A stretch of DNA of 64,000 bases from DASSBG01 sp035699085. GTDB taxonomy: Bacteria; Pseudomonadota; Gammaproteobacteria; Xanthomonadales; Rhodanobacteraceae. The position numbers and the translations under genes were made by a program. The notes beneath the pieces are model-generated. The model ran no database searches. It saw nothing but the letters and a program-made list of their open reading frames with translations, and was not told the DNA's origin. Where the stretch lies: positions 62,001 to 126,000 of the forward strand of contig DASSBG010000045.1 of NCBI GenBank assembly GCA_035699085.1. The letters are read 5' to 3'. Positions 1 to 7,736 of the stretch are shown here, one piece after another (the stretch's first letter is position 1; every line of letters begins with the position of its first letter).

Positions 1-185
1 GCCTCGCCCTGGAAGTCCGTGTCGACGCCGGCCATGATCCGCAGCACCGTGGACTTGCCGGCGCCATTGAGGCCGAGCAGGCCGATCTTGGCGCCGGGGA
101 AGAAGGACAGCGAGATGTCCTTGATGATCTGGCGCTTCGGCGGGATCACCTTGCTCACGCCGTTCATGGTGTAGATGTACTGCAT
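1..185 (-). CDS. ettA: Energy-dependent translational throttle protein EttA, N-terminal fragment
   Basis: Only the first 61 codons are in the window; the gene runs off the left edge. The protein starts MQYIYTMNGVSKVIPPKRQI and has a Walker A motif (GLNGAGKST, residues 38-46), as expected for the first ABC domain of EttA, an ABC-F ATPase that binds the ribosomal E site and gates early elongation according to ATP/ADP. The start opening is nearly identical to that of known EttA proteins. The gene is transcribed leftward, divergent from glyA, with about 276 bases between the two starts. Confidence in family is high; the catalytic second half cannot be checked. Confidence 0.93.
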   Translation of the reverse strand, partial: MQYIYTMNGVSKVIPPKRQIIKDISLSFFPGAKIGLLGLNGAGKSTVLRIMAGVDTDFQGE

Positions 186-461
186 GCGGAATTCCGGGGC
201 TGCGTGTGCGGCGGCGCGAAGTGGCGTGCCGCTCGAAGTCAATCGGCCATTATAGCGGCTGCGCCCTGTTGGCCGCTGGCCGCGGCCTGAGCACGCGCGC
301 AGCGCGTCTGCTGCAAAAAGGCGGGTGCCGCATGCGCACAGGTGGCCTCCGCGACCGTGCGCGGAGCCTGCGCGAGCCAGCTGCCGCGGCCGGCTCTATG
401 GTCGCAACCGCCCGTGGGCGCTACACTTTCCTTTTCCCCCACCCGCCACCACGAGGCACCC

Positions 462-1730
462 ATGTTCCCCAAGGATTGCAGCATTGCCGGCTACGACGAC
501 GAGCTGGCGCGCGCGATTGCCGACGAAGCACGCCGCCAGGAGGACCATGTCGAGTTGATCGCCTCGGAGAACTACGCCAGCCCGCGGGTGATGGAGGCGC
601 AGGGCTCCAAGCTCACCAACAAGTACGCCGAAGGCTACCCCGGCAAGCGCTACTACGGCGGCTGCGAACACGTGGACGTGGCCGAGCGGCTGGCCATCGA
701 GCGGGCGAAACAGCTGTTCGCCTGCGACTACGCCAACGTCCAGCCGCACTCGGGTTCGCAGGCAAACCAGGCGGTCTACTTCGCGCTGCTGCAGCCCGGT
801 GACACGATTCTGGGCATGAGTCTGGCGCACGGCGGTCACCTCACCCACGGCGCCAAGCCCAATTTGTCGGGCAAGATCTTCAATGCCGTGCAATACGGCG
901 TCGACGAGAACGGGCTGGTCGATTACGAGGCCATCGAGCGGCTGGCCATCGAACACAAGCCGAAGATGGTGGTGGCCGGGTTCAGCGCCTACTCGCAGGT
1001 GATGGACTGGGCGCGCTTTCGTGCCATCGCCGACAAGGTCGGCGCCTACCTGTTCGTCGACATGGCGCACGTCGCCGGCCTCATCGCTGCCGGCGTCTAT
1101 CCCAGCCCGCTGCCGCATGCGCACGTGGTCACCTCGACCACCCACAAGACCCTGCGTGGCCCACGCGGTGGCCTGATCGTGGCCAGCCGCGCGGCGATGG
1201 GCGAGGCCGCCGAGGAGATCGAGAAGAAGCTGCAGTCGATCGTCTTCCCCGGCATCCAGGGCGGGCCACTGATGCACGTCATCGCGGCCAAGGCGGTGGC
1301 CTTCAAGGAAGCGCTCGACCCGGCCTTCAAGGACTACCAGCGGCAGGTGGTGAACAACTCGCAGGCGATGGCCAAGACCTTCGTCGAGCGCGGCTGCAAG
1401 ATCGTCTCCGGCGGCACGCAGAACCACCTGATGCTGGTCGACCTGATCGGCCGGGAGGTTACCGGCAAGGCGGCCGAGGAAGCGCTGGGCCGCGCCAACA
1501 TCACGGTCAACAAGAACGCGGTGCCGGGCGACCCGCGCAAACCCTTCGTCACCTCCGGCATGCGCATCGGCACACCCGCAGTCACCACGCGCGGTTACAA
1601 GGAAGCCGACTGCATCGAGCTGGCAGGCTGGATCTGCGACATCCTCGATGCGCCGGGCGACGACGACCTGATCGCCACCGTCCGCGAGCGCGTCATCCAG
1701 CAGTGCCGCAAGTTTCCCGTGTATGGCTAG
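462..1730 (+). CDS. glyA: Serine hydroxymethyltransferase
   Basis: PLP enzyme interconverting serine and glycine while charging tetrahydrofolate with a one-carbon unit; cytosolic. The 422-residue product has the family's usual length. The PLP lysine is K229 in the motif TSTTHKTLRGPRGG, the same numbering as the E. coli enzyme. An upstream in-frame ATG at 342 would add 40 residues of low-complexity, non-homologous sequence, so the ATG at 462 (MFPKDCSIAGYDDEL) is chosen. A possible -10 (TACACT, 422-427) lies 35 bases before it, without a convincing -35. A large heptamer repeat element separates it from nrdR. Confidence 0.97.
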   Translation: MFPKDCSIAGYDDELARAIADEARRQEDHVELIASENYASPRVMEAQGSKLTNKYAEGYPGKRYYGGCEHVDVAERLAIERAKQLFACDYANVQPHSGSQANQAVYFALLQPGDTILGMSLAHGGHLTHGAKPNLSGKIFNAVQYGVDENGLVDYEAIERLAIEHKPKMVVAGFSAYSQVMDWARFRAIADKVGAYLFVDMAHVAGLIAAGVYPSPLPHAHVVTSTTHKTLRGPRGGLIVASRAAMGEAAEEIEKKLQSIVFPGIQGGPLMHVIAAKAVAFKEALDPAFKDYQRQVVNNSQAMAKTFVERGCKIVSGGTQNHLMLVDLIGREVTGKAAEEALGRANITVNKNAVPGDPRKPFVTSGMRIGTPAVTTRGYKEADCIELAGWICDILDAPGDDDLIATVRERVIQQCRKFPVYG

Positions 1731-1737
1731 GGGGGCG

Positions 1738-2013
1738 GGAACAGGGAATGGGGAATGGGGAATCGGCAAGCGCCGGTCCGGCTTGATGTCGTGCGCGATC
1801 CAATCGGGACCCGGGACCCGGGACCCGGGACCCGGTGGTTTCGCGTGTCGTACCACGCTACGCGCTTCGAATCGGGCGGAGAAACCCGGCGCAGTTCTCT
1901 TGCTTCGCAGCCGCTTTCGGGACCCGGGTCCCGGGTCCCGGGTCCCGGCGCACGCAGTCGCCAATGGCGCACATCAGCTTCCCCGATTCTCCATTCCCCA
2001 TTCCCCATTCCCG
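1738..2013. repeat. Composite nested heptamer-repeat palindrome
   Basis: The glyA-nrdR spacer is built from four seven-base arrays in nested inverted order: (GGGAATG)2-GGGAATC at 1744-1764, (GGGACCC)4 at 1806-1833, GGGACCC followed by (GGGTCCC)3 at 1919-1946, and GATTCT-C-(CATTCCC)3 at 1985-2012. The outer arms are complementary to each other, as are the inner arms, so a single strand could fold into a long hairpin. The G-rich strands also fit the G3N4 pattern of potential quadruplexes. The interior carries no credible gene. Open frames across it are extensions of nrdR or antisense artefacts. Confidence 0.9.
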
Positions 2014-2021
2014 GCCTGACG

Positions 2022-2537
2022 ATGCACTGCCCCTTCTGCCAGCACGAGGACACGCGGGTGATCGACTCGCGGCTGACGGATGACGGCGCCACGGTGCGGC
2101 GGCGGCGCGAGTGCCCGCAGTGCGGCGAGCGCTTCAACACGTTCGAGACGGCGGAGCTGAAGCTGCCGACCATCGTCAAGAGCGGCGAGCGGCGGGAGAC
2201 CTTCGACGAGGGCAAGCTGCGGGTCAGCTTCGAGCGCGCACTGCAAAAGCGGCCGGTGACCAGCGATGCGGTCGACGCCGCAGTGCGCTCGATCATCGAC
2301 GCACTACGCAAGGGCGGCGAGCGCGAGGTGGCCTCGCGGCAGGTGGGTGAGCTCGTGATGCACGAGCTCAAGCAGCTTGACCAGGTGGCCTACGTGCGCT
2401 TCGCCTCGGTGTATCGGCGCTTCGAGGACGTGCACGCGTTCCGCGAGGAGATCGAGAAGCTGGAGCGCGACCTGCCGGCGCTGGAGGGCCTGCAGTTGCC
2501 GCTGATCGGCGGTGGCAAGCCGCCAGCCGACAAGTGA
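2022..2537 (+). CDS. nrdR: Transcriptional repressor NrdR
   Basis: Zinc-finger/ATP-cone repressor that senses (d)ATP and represses ribonucleotide reductase operons by binding NrdR boxes. The N-terminal zinc ribbon has C3-x2-C6 and C31-x2-C34, followed by the RRRREC segment and an ATP-cone at about residues 49-139. The 171-residue length is slightly above the usual 150-160, from a Gly/Leu/Pro-rich C-terminal tail. The ATG at 2022 (MHCPFCQHEDTRV) is the canonical start; the upstream in-frame region is heptamer repeat. Its stop overlaps the GTG start of ribD, as the first gene of the riboflavin operon. Confidence 0.96.
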   Translation: MHCPFCQHEDTRVIDSRLTDDGATVRRRRECPQCGERFNTFETAELKLPTIVKSGERRETFDEGKLRVSFERALQKRPVTSDAVDAAVRSIIDALRKGGEREVASRQVGELVMHELKQLDQVAYVRFASVYRRFEDVHAFREEIEKLERDLPALEGLQLPLIGGGKPPADK

Positions 2538-3646
2538 ACGCGGCCGCATTCTCCAGTGCCGACCACCTCTGGATGGCGCGCGCGCTGCGCCTGGCGCAGC
2601 GCGGCCTCAACACCACCCAGCCCAACCCGCGGGTCGGCTGCGTGCTGGTGCTCGGCGGCGAGGTGGTCGGTGAGGGTTGGCACCAGCGCGCCGGCGAACC
2701 TCACGCCGAAGTCTTCGCGCTGCGCGACGCCGGCACGCGTGCCCGCGGCGCCACCGCCTACGTCACGCTGGAACCCTGCTGCCACCGCGGCCGCACGCCG
2801 CCTTGCACCGAGGCGCTGGTCGCCGCCGGCGTGGCGCGGGTGGTGGTGGCGGCCGGTGACAGCAACCCGCGCATCAACGGCGGCGGAATCGAGCGCCTGC
2901 GCGCGGCCGGCATCGCCGTGGACTGCGGCCTGCTGCGCGAGCCGGCGCGCGAGCTGAATATCGGCTTCTTCAGCCGCATCGAACGCGGACGGCCATGGCT
3001 GCGGCTGAAGCTGGCAATGAGCCTGGACGGCCGCACCGCCCTGGCCAGCGGCGACTCGAAGTGGATCACCGGCGAGGCAGCGCGCGCTGACGTGCAGCGC
3101 TGGCGGGCGCGCAGCAGCGCGTTGCTGAGCAGCGATGCTACGGTGCTGGCCGACGACCCGCGCCTGACCGTGCGCCTGCCGCAGGGTGAGGATTTCACGC
3201 CGCCGCTGCGGGTGCTGCTCGACCCGCGGCTGCGCATTCCTGCCACGGCGCGGGCGCTGGACGGGCAGGCGCCCAGCGTCCTTCTGCATGCGCAAGGTGC
3301 GGCGCCCGCCAAGCCGCTGGCGGACGTGGAGAAGGTGGAGATCGCCGGCCACGGCGATCCGCTGGATCTGGAGGCGGTGCTGTGCTGGCTGGCGGAACGC
3401 GGCGCGAACGAAGTGCAGGTCGAGGCCGGTGCCCGGCTGGGCGGCGCGTTGTTCGCAGCCGGGCTGGTGGACGAATTGCTGCTGTACCTGGCGCCGGTGC
3501 TGCTGGGCGATGCGGCACGGCCGCTGCTGGCGTTGCCGCCGCTGTCCACGATGGCCGCGCGCTGGCGCCTGCGCACGGTCGAACGGCGGATCATCGGCGA
3601 CGACATTCGCCTGCGCCTGCGGCCACGGCCCGAGGCGGAATCCTGA
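2534..3646 (+). CDS. ribD: Bifunctional diaminohydroxyphosphoribosylaminopyrimidine deaminase / reductase RibD
   Basis: Carries out the second and third steps of riboflavin synthesis: deamination of the pyrimidine, then NADPH reduction of the ribosyl side chain. The N-terminal deaminase domain has the zinc motifs H57-A-E59 and C82...C91 (PCCHRGRTPPC); the reductase domain starts near residue 153 (RGRPWLRLKLAMSLDGRTA). At 370 residues it is full length. The GTG start overlaps the nrdR stop (GTGA), and its TGA overlaps the ribE ATG (TGATG), so translation is probably coupled. A RibD_C-like reductase also appears in integron cassette 8, but that gene lacks the deaminase. Confidence 0.96.
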   Translation: MNAAAFSSADHLWMARALRLAQRGLNTTQPNPRVGCVLVLGGEVVGEGWHQRAGEPHAEVFALRDAGTRARGATAYVTLEPCCHRGRTPPCTEALVAAGVARVVVAAGDSNPRINGGGIERLRAAGIAVDCGLLREPARELNIGFFSRIERGRPWLRLKLAMSLDGRTALASGDSKWITGEAARADVQRWRARSSALLSSDATVLADDPRLTVRLPQGEDFTPPLRVLLDPRLRIPATARALDGQAPSVLLHAQGAAPAKPLADVEKVEIAGHGDPLDLEAVLCWLAERGANEVQVEAGARLGGALFAAGLVDELLLYLAPVLLGDAARPLLALPPLSTMAARWRLRTVERRIIGDDIRLRLRPRPEAES

Positions 3647-4272
3647 TGTTTACCGGCATCGTCCAGGCCGTCGGCACATTGACCGCCAGCGAGGCGCGCG
3701 GTGGCGACCGGCGGCTGCGCATCAGCGGCCCGCTGGACTGGCAGGCGGTCGGCATCGGCGATTCGCTGGCCGTCGCCGGCGTCTGCCTGACGGTGGTCGA
3801 GCGCGACGCTGCCGGCGTGGCCCTCGACGTCTCCAACGAGACGCTGGCGAAGACCACGCTGGGCGCGCTGGCCGTCGGTGCACCGCTCAACCTCGAGTTG
3901 GCGCTGCGGCTCGGCGATCCGCTGGGCGGGCACCTGGTCAGCGGCCATGTCGATGGCGTCGGCACGGTGCTGTCGGTCGCCGACGATGCGCGCTCCCAGC
4001 GCTGGCGCTTCGAGGCACCGGCGCCGCTGGCGCGCTACATCGCCGCCAAGGGCTCGATCTGCGTCGACGGCGTCAGCCTGACGGTCAACGCCGTCGAGGG
4101 CGCTCGCTTCGAGGTCAACCTGATCCCGCATACGCTCGCCGTCACCACCTTTGGCGCGCGCGCCCCGGGCGATGCGGTCAACCTCGAGATCGACCTGATG
4201 GCCCGCTATGCCGAACGGCTGATGCTCGGCGAGGCCGCGGCCTCGGCAGGCGGCCCGGACGCCGCCGACTGA
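3646..4272 (+). CDS. ribE: Riboflavin synthase alpha subunit
   Basis: Catalyses dismutation of two 6,7-dimethyl-8-ribityllumazine molecules to riboflavin and the pyrimidinedione. The product is 208 residues, beginning with the invariant MFTGIVQ and showing the two tandem lumazine-binding repeats (second repeat near residue 98, with SGHVDGVG, and later GSICVDGVSLTVN). The ATG overlaps the ribD stop. An 108-base gap containing a short GC hairpin precedes ribB. No FMN riboswitch is visible in this operon. Confidence 0.96.
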   Translation: MFTGIVQAVGTLTASEARGGDRRLRISGPLDWQAVGIGDSLAVAGVCLTVVERDAAGVALDVSNETLAKTTLGALAVGAPLNLELALRLGDPLGGHLVSGHVDGVGTVLSVADDARSQRWRFEAPAPLARYIAAKGSICVDGVSLTVNAVEGARFEVNLIPHTLAVTTFGARAPGDAVNLEIDLMARYAERLMLGEAAASAGGPDAAD

Positions 4273-4282
4273 GCGGCCCGCG

Positions 4283-4302
4283 GCCCGCGCTTTCCCGCGG
4301 GC
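4283..4302 (+). terminator. GC hairpin between ribE and ribB
   Basis: GCCCGCG and CGCGGGC form a perfect 7-bp stem around a CTTTCC loop, 10 bases after the ribE stop. No T tract follows, so it is a weak or attenuating structure at best; it might instead stabilise the upstream mRNA. Confidence 0.35.
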
Positions 4303-4380
4303 GCGTGCTCCGCGACAATAGGCCTTCGACACTGCCGCATCGGCGCGCCCGCGCGCATCGATGTGCCCCTTCAAGCCGCC

Positions 4381-5550
4381 ATGGCCGACGCGATGCTCTT
4401 CGACACCATTCCCGACATCATCGACGCCATCCGCGCCGGCGAAATGGTCGTCATGCTCGACGACGAGCGGCGCGAGAACGAGGGCGACCTGATCATGGCC
4501 GCCAGCGCGGTGCGTGCCGAGCACATCAACTTCATGGCCCGCGAGGGCCGCGGCCTGATCTGCCTGGCGCTCAGCGCCGAACGTTGCGCGCAGCTTGGCC
4601 TGCAGCCGATGGCCAGCGACAACACCTCGCCGTTCCACACCAACTTCATGGTATCGATCGAGGCGGCCGAAGGCGTCACCACCGGCATCTCGGCCTTCGA
4701 CCGCGCCCGCACCATCGCCGCGGCGGTCGCCGCCGAGGCCACGCCGGCCGAGCTCACGCAGCCCGGCCACGTATTCCCGCTGCGGGCGCAGCCGGGCGGC
4801 GTGCTGGCCCGTGCCGGCCACACCGAGGCCGGCAGCGACCTGGCGCGGCTGGCGGGGCTGGAGCCGGCGGCGGTGCTGGTCGAGATCCTGCACGACGACG
4901 GCAGCATGGCGCGGCGGCCGGAGCTGGAGGCGTTCGCCCGCCGCCACGGGCTGAGGATCGGCTGCATTGCCGACCTGATCCGCCACCGCCGCGCCATGGG
5001 CGAGGAGGCGCCGGCGCCGGCCGCGGTTGGCGCGGGTGCGGGCCCAGACCCTACACTGGGCGCTGCCCCCACGGCCGGACCCGCCATGCCATCCGTCACC
5101 GGCGCCATGCGCGCCGATCCCGCCGCCCGCTTCGCCATCATTGCCAGCCGCTGGAACCCGCGGGTGGTCGACCGCCTGATCGAGGGCGCGCGGCAGGCAT
5201 TCCGCGAACACGACATCGCCGATACCGCGGTCGATGTGCTGCGCGTGCCGGGGGCCTGGGAATTGCCGGCGCTGGCTGCGCGGCTGGCCGCGGGCGGCAA
5301 GCACGCCGCGATTGTCGCGCTGGGTTGCGTGGTGCGCGGCGAGACGCGCCATTTCGAGCATGTCGCCGACGGCTGCGCCAACGGCCTCATGCAGGTGGCG
5401 ACGGAATTCCGCCTGCCGGTCGCCAACGGCGTGCTGGCGGTCGAGCGCAGCGCCGATGCGCATGCGCGCGCCGGTGGCGTGGCCGGCAACAAGGGCGAGG
5501 AGGCGGCGCGCGTCGCGATCGAAATGGCTGATCTCTGGAGGCAGTTGTGA
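4381..5550 (+). CDS. ribBH: RibB-RibH fusion: DHBP synthase joined to lumazine synthase
   Basis: One uninterrupted frame of 389 codons encodes two riboflavin enzymes. Residues 1 to about 205 are 3,4-dihydroxy-2-butanone-4-phosphate synthase (DDERRENEGDLIMAA near the N-terminus; RIGCIADLIRHR at the domain end). An Ala/Gly/Pro-rich linker follows, then from about residue 236 lumazine synthase (FAIIASRWNPRVV, VPGAWELPALA, GCVVRGETRHFEHV, AGNKGEEAA). RibB is more usually fused to GTP cyclohydrolase II; that domain is absent here. An in-frame ATG at 5086 starts the RibH part, with a -10-like TACACT at 5052-5057, so RibH might also be made separately. Start chosen at 4381 (MADAMLF); 4363 and 4393 are alternatives. 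Its stop overlaps the nusB GTG. Confidence 0.88.
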   Translation: MADAMLFDTIPDIIDAIRAGEMVVMLDDERRENEGDLIMAASAVRAEHINFMAREGRGLICLALSAERCAQLGLQPMASDNTSPFHTNFMVSIEAAEGVTTGISAFDRARTIAAAVAAEATPAELTQPGHVFPLRAQPGGVLARAGHTEAGSDLARLAGLEPAAVLVEILHDDGSMARRPELEAFARRHGLRIGCIADLIRHRRAMGEEAPAPAAVGAGAGPDPTLGAAPTAGPAMPSVTGAMRADPAARFAIIASRWNPRVVDRLIEGARQAFREHDIADTAVDVLRVPGAWELPALAARLAAGGKHAAIVALGCVVRGETRHFEHVADGCANGLMQVATEFRLPVANGVLAVERSADAHARAGGVAGNKGEEAARVAIEMADLWRQL

Positions 5551-6044
5551 GCCCGCGGCGCACGCCCCAAGGCGTCGATGCCGCGGCGCGCGCGCGTGCG
5601 CGCCGGCGTGCGTTGCAGGCGATCTATGCCTGGCAAATCAGCGGCTCCCGCATGCCGGCGATCGCCGCGCAGTTTCGCCACGAGCAGGACATGCAGGTTG
5701 CCGACCTCGAGTATTTCGAGGCGCTGCTGGAGGGCGTCGAGCAGCATTGCCCGGAACTTGATGCCGGCCTGGCGGCGCACCTGGACCGGCCGATCGCGCA
5801 GGTCGACCCGATCGAGCGCGCTGTCCTGCGGCTGGCCGCCTGGGAACTGAAATATCGCCCGGACGTGCCGTATCGCGTGGTGCTCAACGAGGCCGTCGAA
5901 GTGTCCAAGCGCTTCGGCGCCGATTTTGGCCACACCTACGTCAACGGCGTGCTCGACAAGCTGGCGCGCGACTGGCGGGCGGTGGAATACGGCGCGACCG
6001 GGGCAGCCGGGACCCGGGACCCGGGACCCGGGTCCCGCGGATAG
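5547..6044 (+). CDS. nusB: Transcription antitermination factor NusB
   Basis: All-helical protein that joins NusE (S10) at boxA to build antitermination complexes, chiefly on rRNA operons. Family features include ARRRALQAIYAWQ near residue 20 and QVDPIERAVLRLAAWEL and VLNEAVEVSKRFG in the second half. The GTG start overlaps the RibB-RibH stop. The last 13 or so residues (AGTRDPGPGSRG) are encoded by heptamer repeats at 6009-6036 and do not belong to the conserved fold. This is one of several repeat-encoded C-terminal tails in the window. A 101-base gap separates it from thiL. Confidence 0.95.
   Translation: MSPRRTPQGVDAAARARARRRALQAIYAWQISGSRMPAIAAQFRHEQDMQVADLEYFEALLEGVEQHCPELDAGLAAHLDRPIAQVDPIERAVLRLAAWELKYRPDVPYRVVLNEAVEVSKRFGADFGHTYVNGVLDKLARDWRAVEYGATGAAGTRDPGPGSRG
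6009..6036 (+). repeat. Heptamer array (GGGACCC)3-GGGTCCC in the nusB 3' end
   Basis: Four perfect seven-base units occupy the last codons of nusB. Because seven is not a multiple of three, the array is read in a moving frame and encodes a Gly/Pro/Arg/Asp-rich tail before the stop at 6042-6044. Confidence 0.9.
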
Positions 6045-6145
6045 CAAGGTGTGGCGGCGGATGTCAGCCACGGACTGCGCCACGCCGGCTGGTGGTATCG
6101 CAGTTGCATTGATGCGCAGCCCGCACGCGTGCAAGGAGCGGTGCA

Positions 6146-7132
6146 GTGGCGGAGTTTGATTTGATCGAGCGGATCCGCCGCCGCACCGCGCAGTCGCGCG
6201 AGGACGTGCTGCTTGGCATCGGCGATGACGCCGCCGTGCTCCAGGTGCCGGCCGGCCAGGCCTTGGTGGCGGCCACGGACACGCTGGTCGCGAAGGTGCA
6301 TTTTCCGGAGGGCACGGCCGCCGCCGACATCGGCTGGAAGGCGCTGGCGGTGAACCTGTCCGACCTGGCGGCGATGGGCGCGACGCCCGCCTGGGCACTG
6401 CTCAACCTCACGTTGCCGGCCGCCGACAGCGGCTTCGTCGAGGCACTCGCTGGCGGCTTTGCGCAACTGGCACGCACGCACAAGCTGGCACTGGTTGGCG
6501 GCGACACCACCCAGGGGCCGCTGAGCGTGACGGTGACGGCGCTCGGGCTGGTGCCGGTGAGCCAGGCACTGCGCCGCGCCGGCGCGAAGGTCGGCGACGC
6601 GGTCTTCGTCACCGGCAGCCTCGGCGACGCCGCCGGCGGGCTGCGCTGTCTGGACCGCGACGACCCGCGCGCGTCCAGCCTGTTGGCATCGCCCGGCGAC
6701 GCCCGCGAAACGCTGCTGGCACGGCTGCGCCGGCCGCAGCCGCGGTTGGCGGCGGGGCGCGCGCTGCGCGGCATTGCCAGTGCCTGCATCGATGTCTCCG
6801 ACGGCCTGCTCGCCGACCTCGGCCACCTGTGCGAGGGCAGCGGCGTCGGCGCCGAAATCCAGGCGGAGCGGGTGCCGCGTTCGCCCGCGCTGGTGGAGCT
6901 ATTTGGCGGCGACGAGGCCTTGCAACAGGCACTGGCCGGCGGAGATGACTACGAGCTGTGCTTTACCGTGCCCGCGGCCGAGGCGCACGCGGTGGCCGCC
7001 GACCTGGCGCGGCTGGGCTGCGGCGCCACGCGCATTGGCAACGTCACCGAGGGGCAGGGCGTGCGCGTGCTCGACGCCAGCGGCATGCCCGTCCACCCGC
7101 GCCGACGGGGCTGGGAGCACTTCGGCGCATGA
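6146..7132 (+). CDS. thiL: Thiamine-monophosphate kinase
   Basis: Phosphorylates thiamine monophosphate to the active cofactor thiamine diphosphate with ATP. The 328-residue protein shows the expected N-terminal FDLIERIRRRT, LLGIGDDAAVL, the DTLVAKVHFP stretch, GGDTTQGPLS, and a C-terminal ACIDVSDGLLADLGHL and GGDDYELCF. Start is GTG at 6146, followed by the family's usual AEFDLI. The stop overlaps the pgpA ATG (ATGA). ThiL after nusB and before pgpA is a common proteobacterial order. Confidence 0.96.
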   Translation: MAEFDLIERIRRRTAQSREDVLLGIGDDAAVLQVPAGQALVAATDTLVAKVHFPEGTAAADIGWKALAVNLSDLAAMGATPAWALLNLTLPAADSGFVEALAGGFAQLARTHKLALVGGDTTQGPLSVTVTALGLVPVSQALRRAGAKVGDAVFVTGSLGDAAGGLRCLDRDDPRASSLLASPGDARETLLARLRRPQPRLAAGRALRGIASACIDVSDGLLADLGHLCEGSGVGAEIQAERVPRSPALVELFGGDEALQQALAGGDDYELCFTVPAAEAHAVAADLARLGCGATRIGNVTEGQGVRVLDASGMPVHPRRRGWEHFGA

Positions 7133-7641
7133 GCCTGGACCGCGACCAGCGCCGCGCCTTGCTGGCCCACCCGGCGGGCTGGATTGCACTCGGGTTCGGT
7201 TCCGGCCTGGCGCCACGCATGCCCGGCACCGCCGGCTCGGCACTGGCACTGCTGCCTTGGCTGGCGCTGCGCGAACTGCCGCCGCTGCCTTACCTGCTGG
7301 TGCTGCTGCTGGCCTTCGCCCTGGGGATCTGGGCCTGCGGCGTCGCCGGCCGGCGGATTGGCGTTGCCGACCACGGCGCTTTCGTCTGGGACGAGTTCGT
7401 GGGCCAGTGGCTGGCGTTACTGCCGGCCCTGGCGGCACCGGCCTGGTGGGCGCTGGTTGGCTTCGTCCTGTTTCGGCTGTTCGACATCGCCAAGCCCTGG
7501 CCGATCCGCTGGGCCGACCGCCGCGTCAAGGGCGGCTTCGGCGTCATGCTCGACGACGTCCTCGCCGGCCTCGCCGCCGCCATCATCCTCTGGCTGCTTC
7601 TGAGAGGCTGGAAATGGGGAATGGGGAATGGGGAATGGTGA
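7129..7641 (+). CDS. pgpA: Phosphatidylglycerophosphatase A
   Basis: Inner-membrane phosphatase that removes phosphate from phosphatidylglycerophosphate to yield phosphatidylglycerol. The 170-residue protein has family motifs GFGSGLAPRMPGTAGS, DEFVGQWLAL, RLFDIAKPWPI and GGFGVMLDDVLAG, with three or four hydrophobic segments. Start overlaps the thiL stop. The final residues (KWGMGNGEW) are translated from a GGGGAAT heptamer array at 7616-7636 and are not part of the conserved protein. The gene is convergent with hemE. Confidence 0.95.
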   Translation: MSLDRDQRRALLAHPAGWIALGFGSGLAPRMPGTAGSALALLPWLALRELPPLPYLLVLLLAFALGIWACGVAGRRIGVADHGAFVWDEFVGQWLALLPALAAPAWWALVGFVLFRLFDIAKPWPIRWADRRVKGGFGVMLDDVLAGLAAAIILWLLLRGWKWGMGNGEW

Positions 7642-7736
7642 CGGCGTAGAGCGGCGCGTCAGCCCCGGGTCCCGGGTCCCGGGTCCCGGGTCCCGACGTC
7701 CCGCGTCCCGACGTCCCGGGTCCCGACGTCCCGGGC
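7612..7736. repeat. Two heptamer arrays between pgpA and hemE
   Basis: (GGGGAAT)3 at 7616-7636 contains the end of pgpA. A second array of GGGTCCC units with GACGTCCC variants (about 7664-7735) contains the last codons of hemE on the opposite strand. The 17 bases between the two stop codons hold nothing else, so both convergent genes end in or next to repeats. Confidence 0.9.

Noticed and set aside
396..1964. Long minus-strand frame (522 codons) opposite glyA
   Set aside because: Antisense shadow of a well-supported gene in GC-rich DNA; Arg/Asp/Gly/Val-rich content without recognisable domains.
2758..5463. Minus-strand frame of 901 codons opposite the riboflavin genes
   Set aside because: Runs antisense to three clear genes, crosses their boundaries, and has shadow-type composition.
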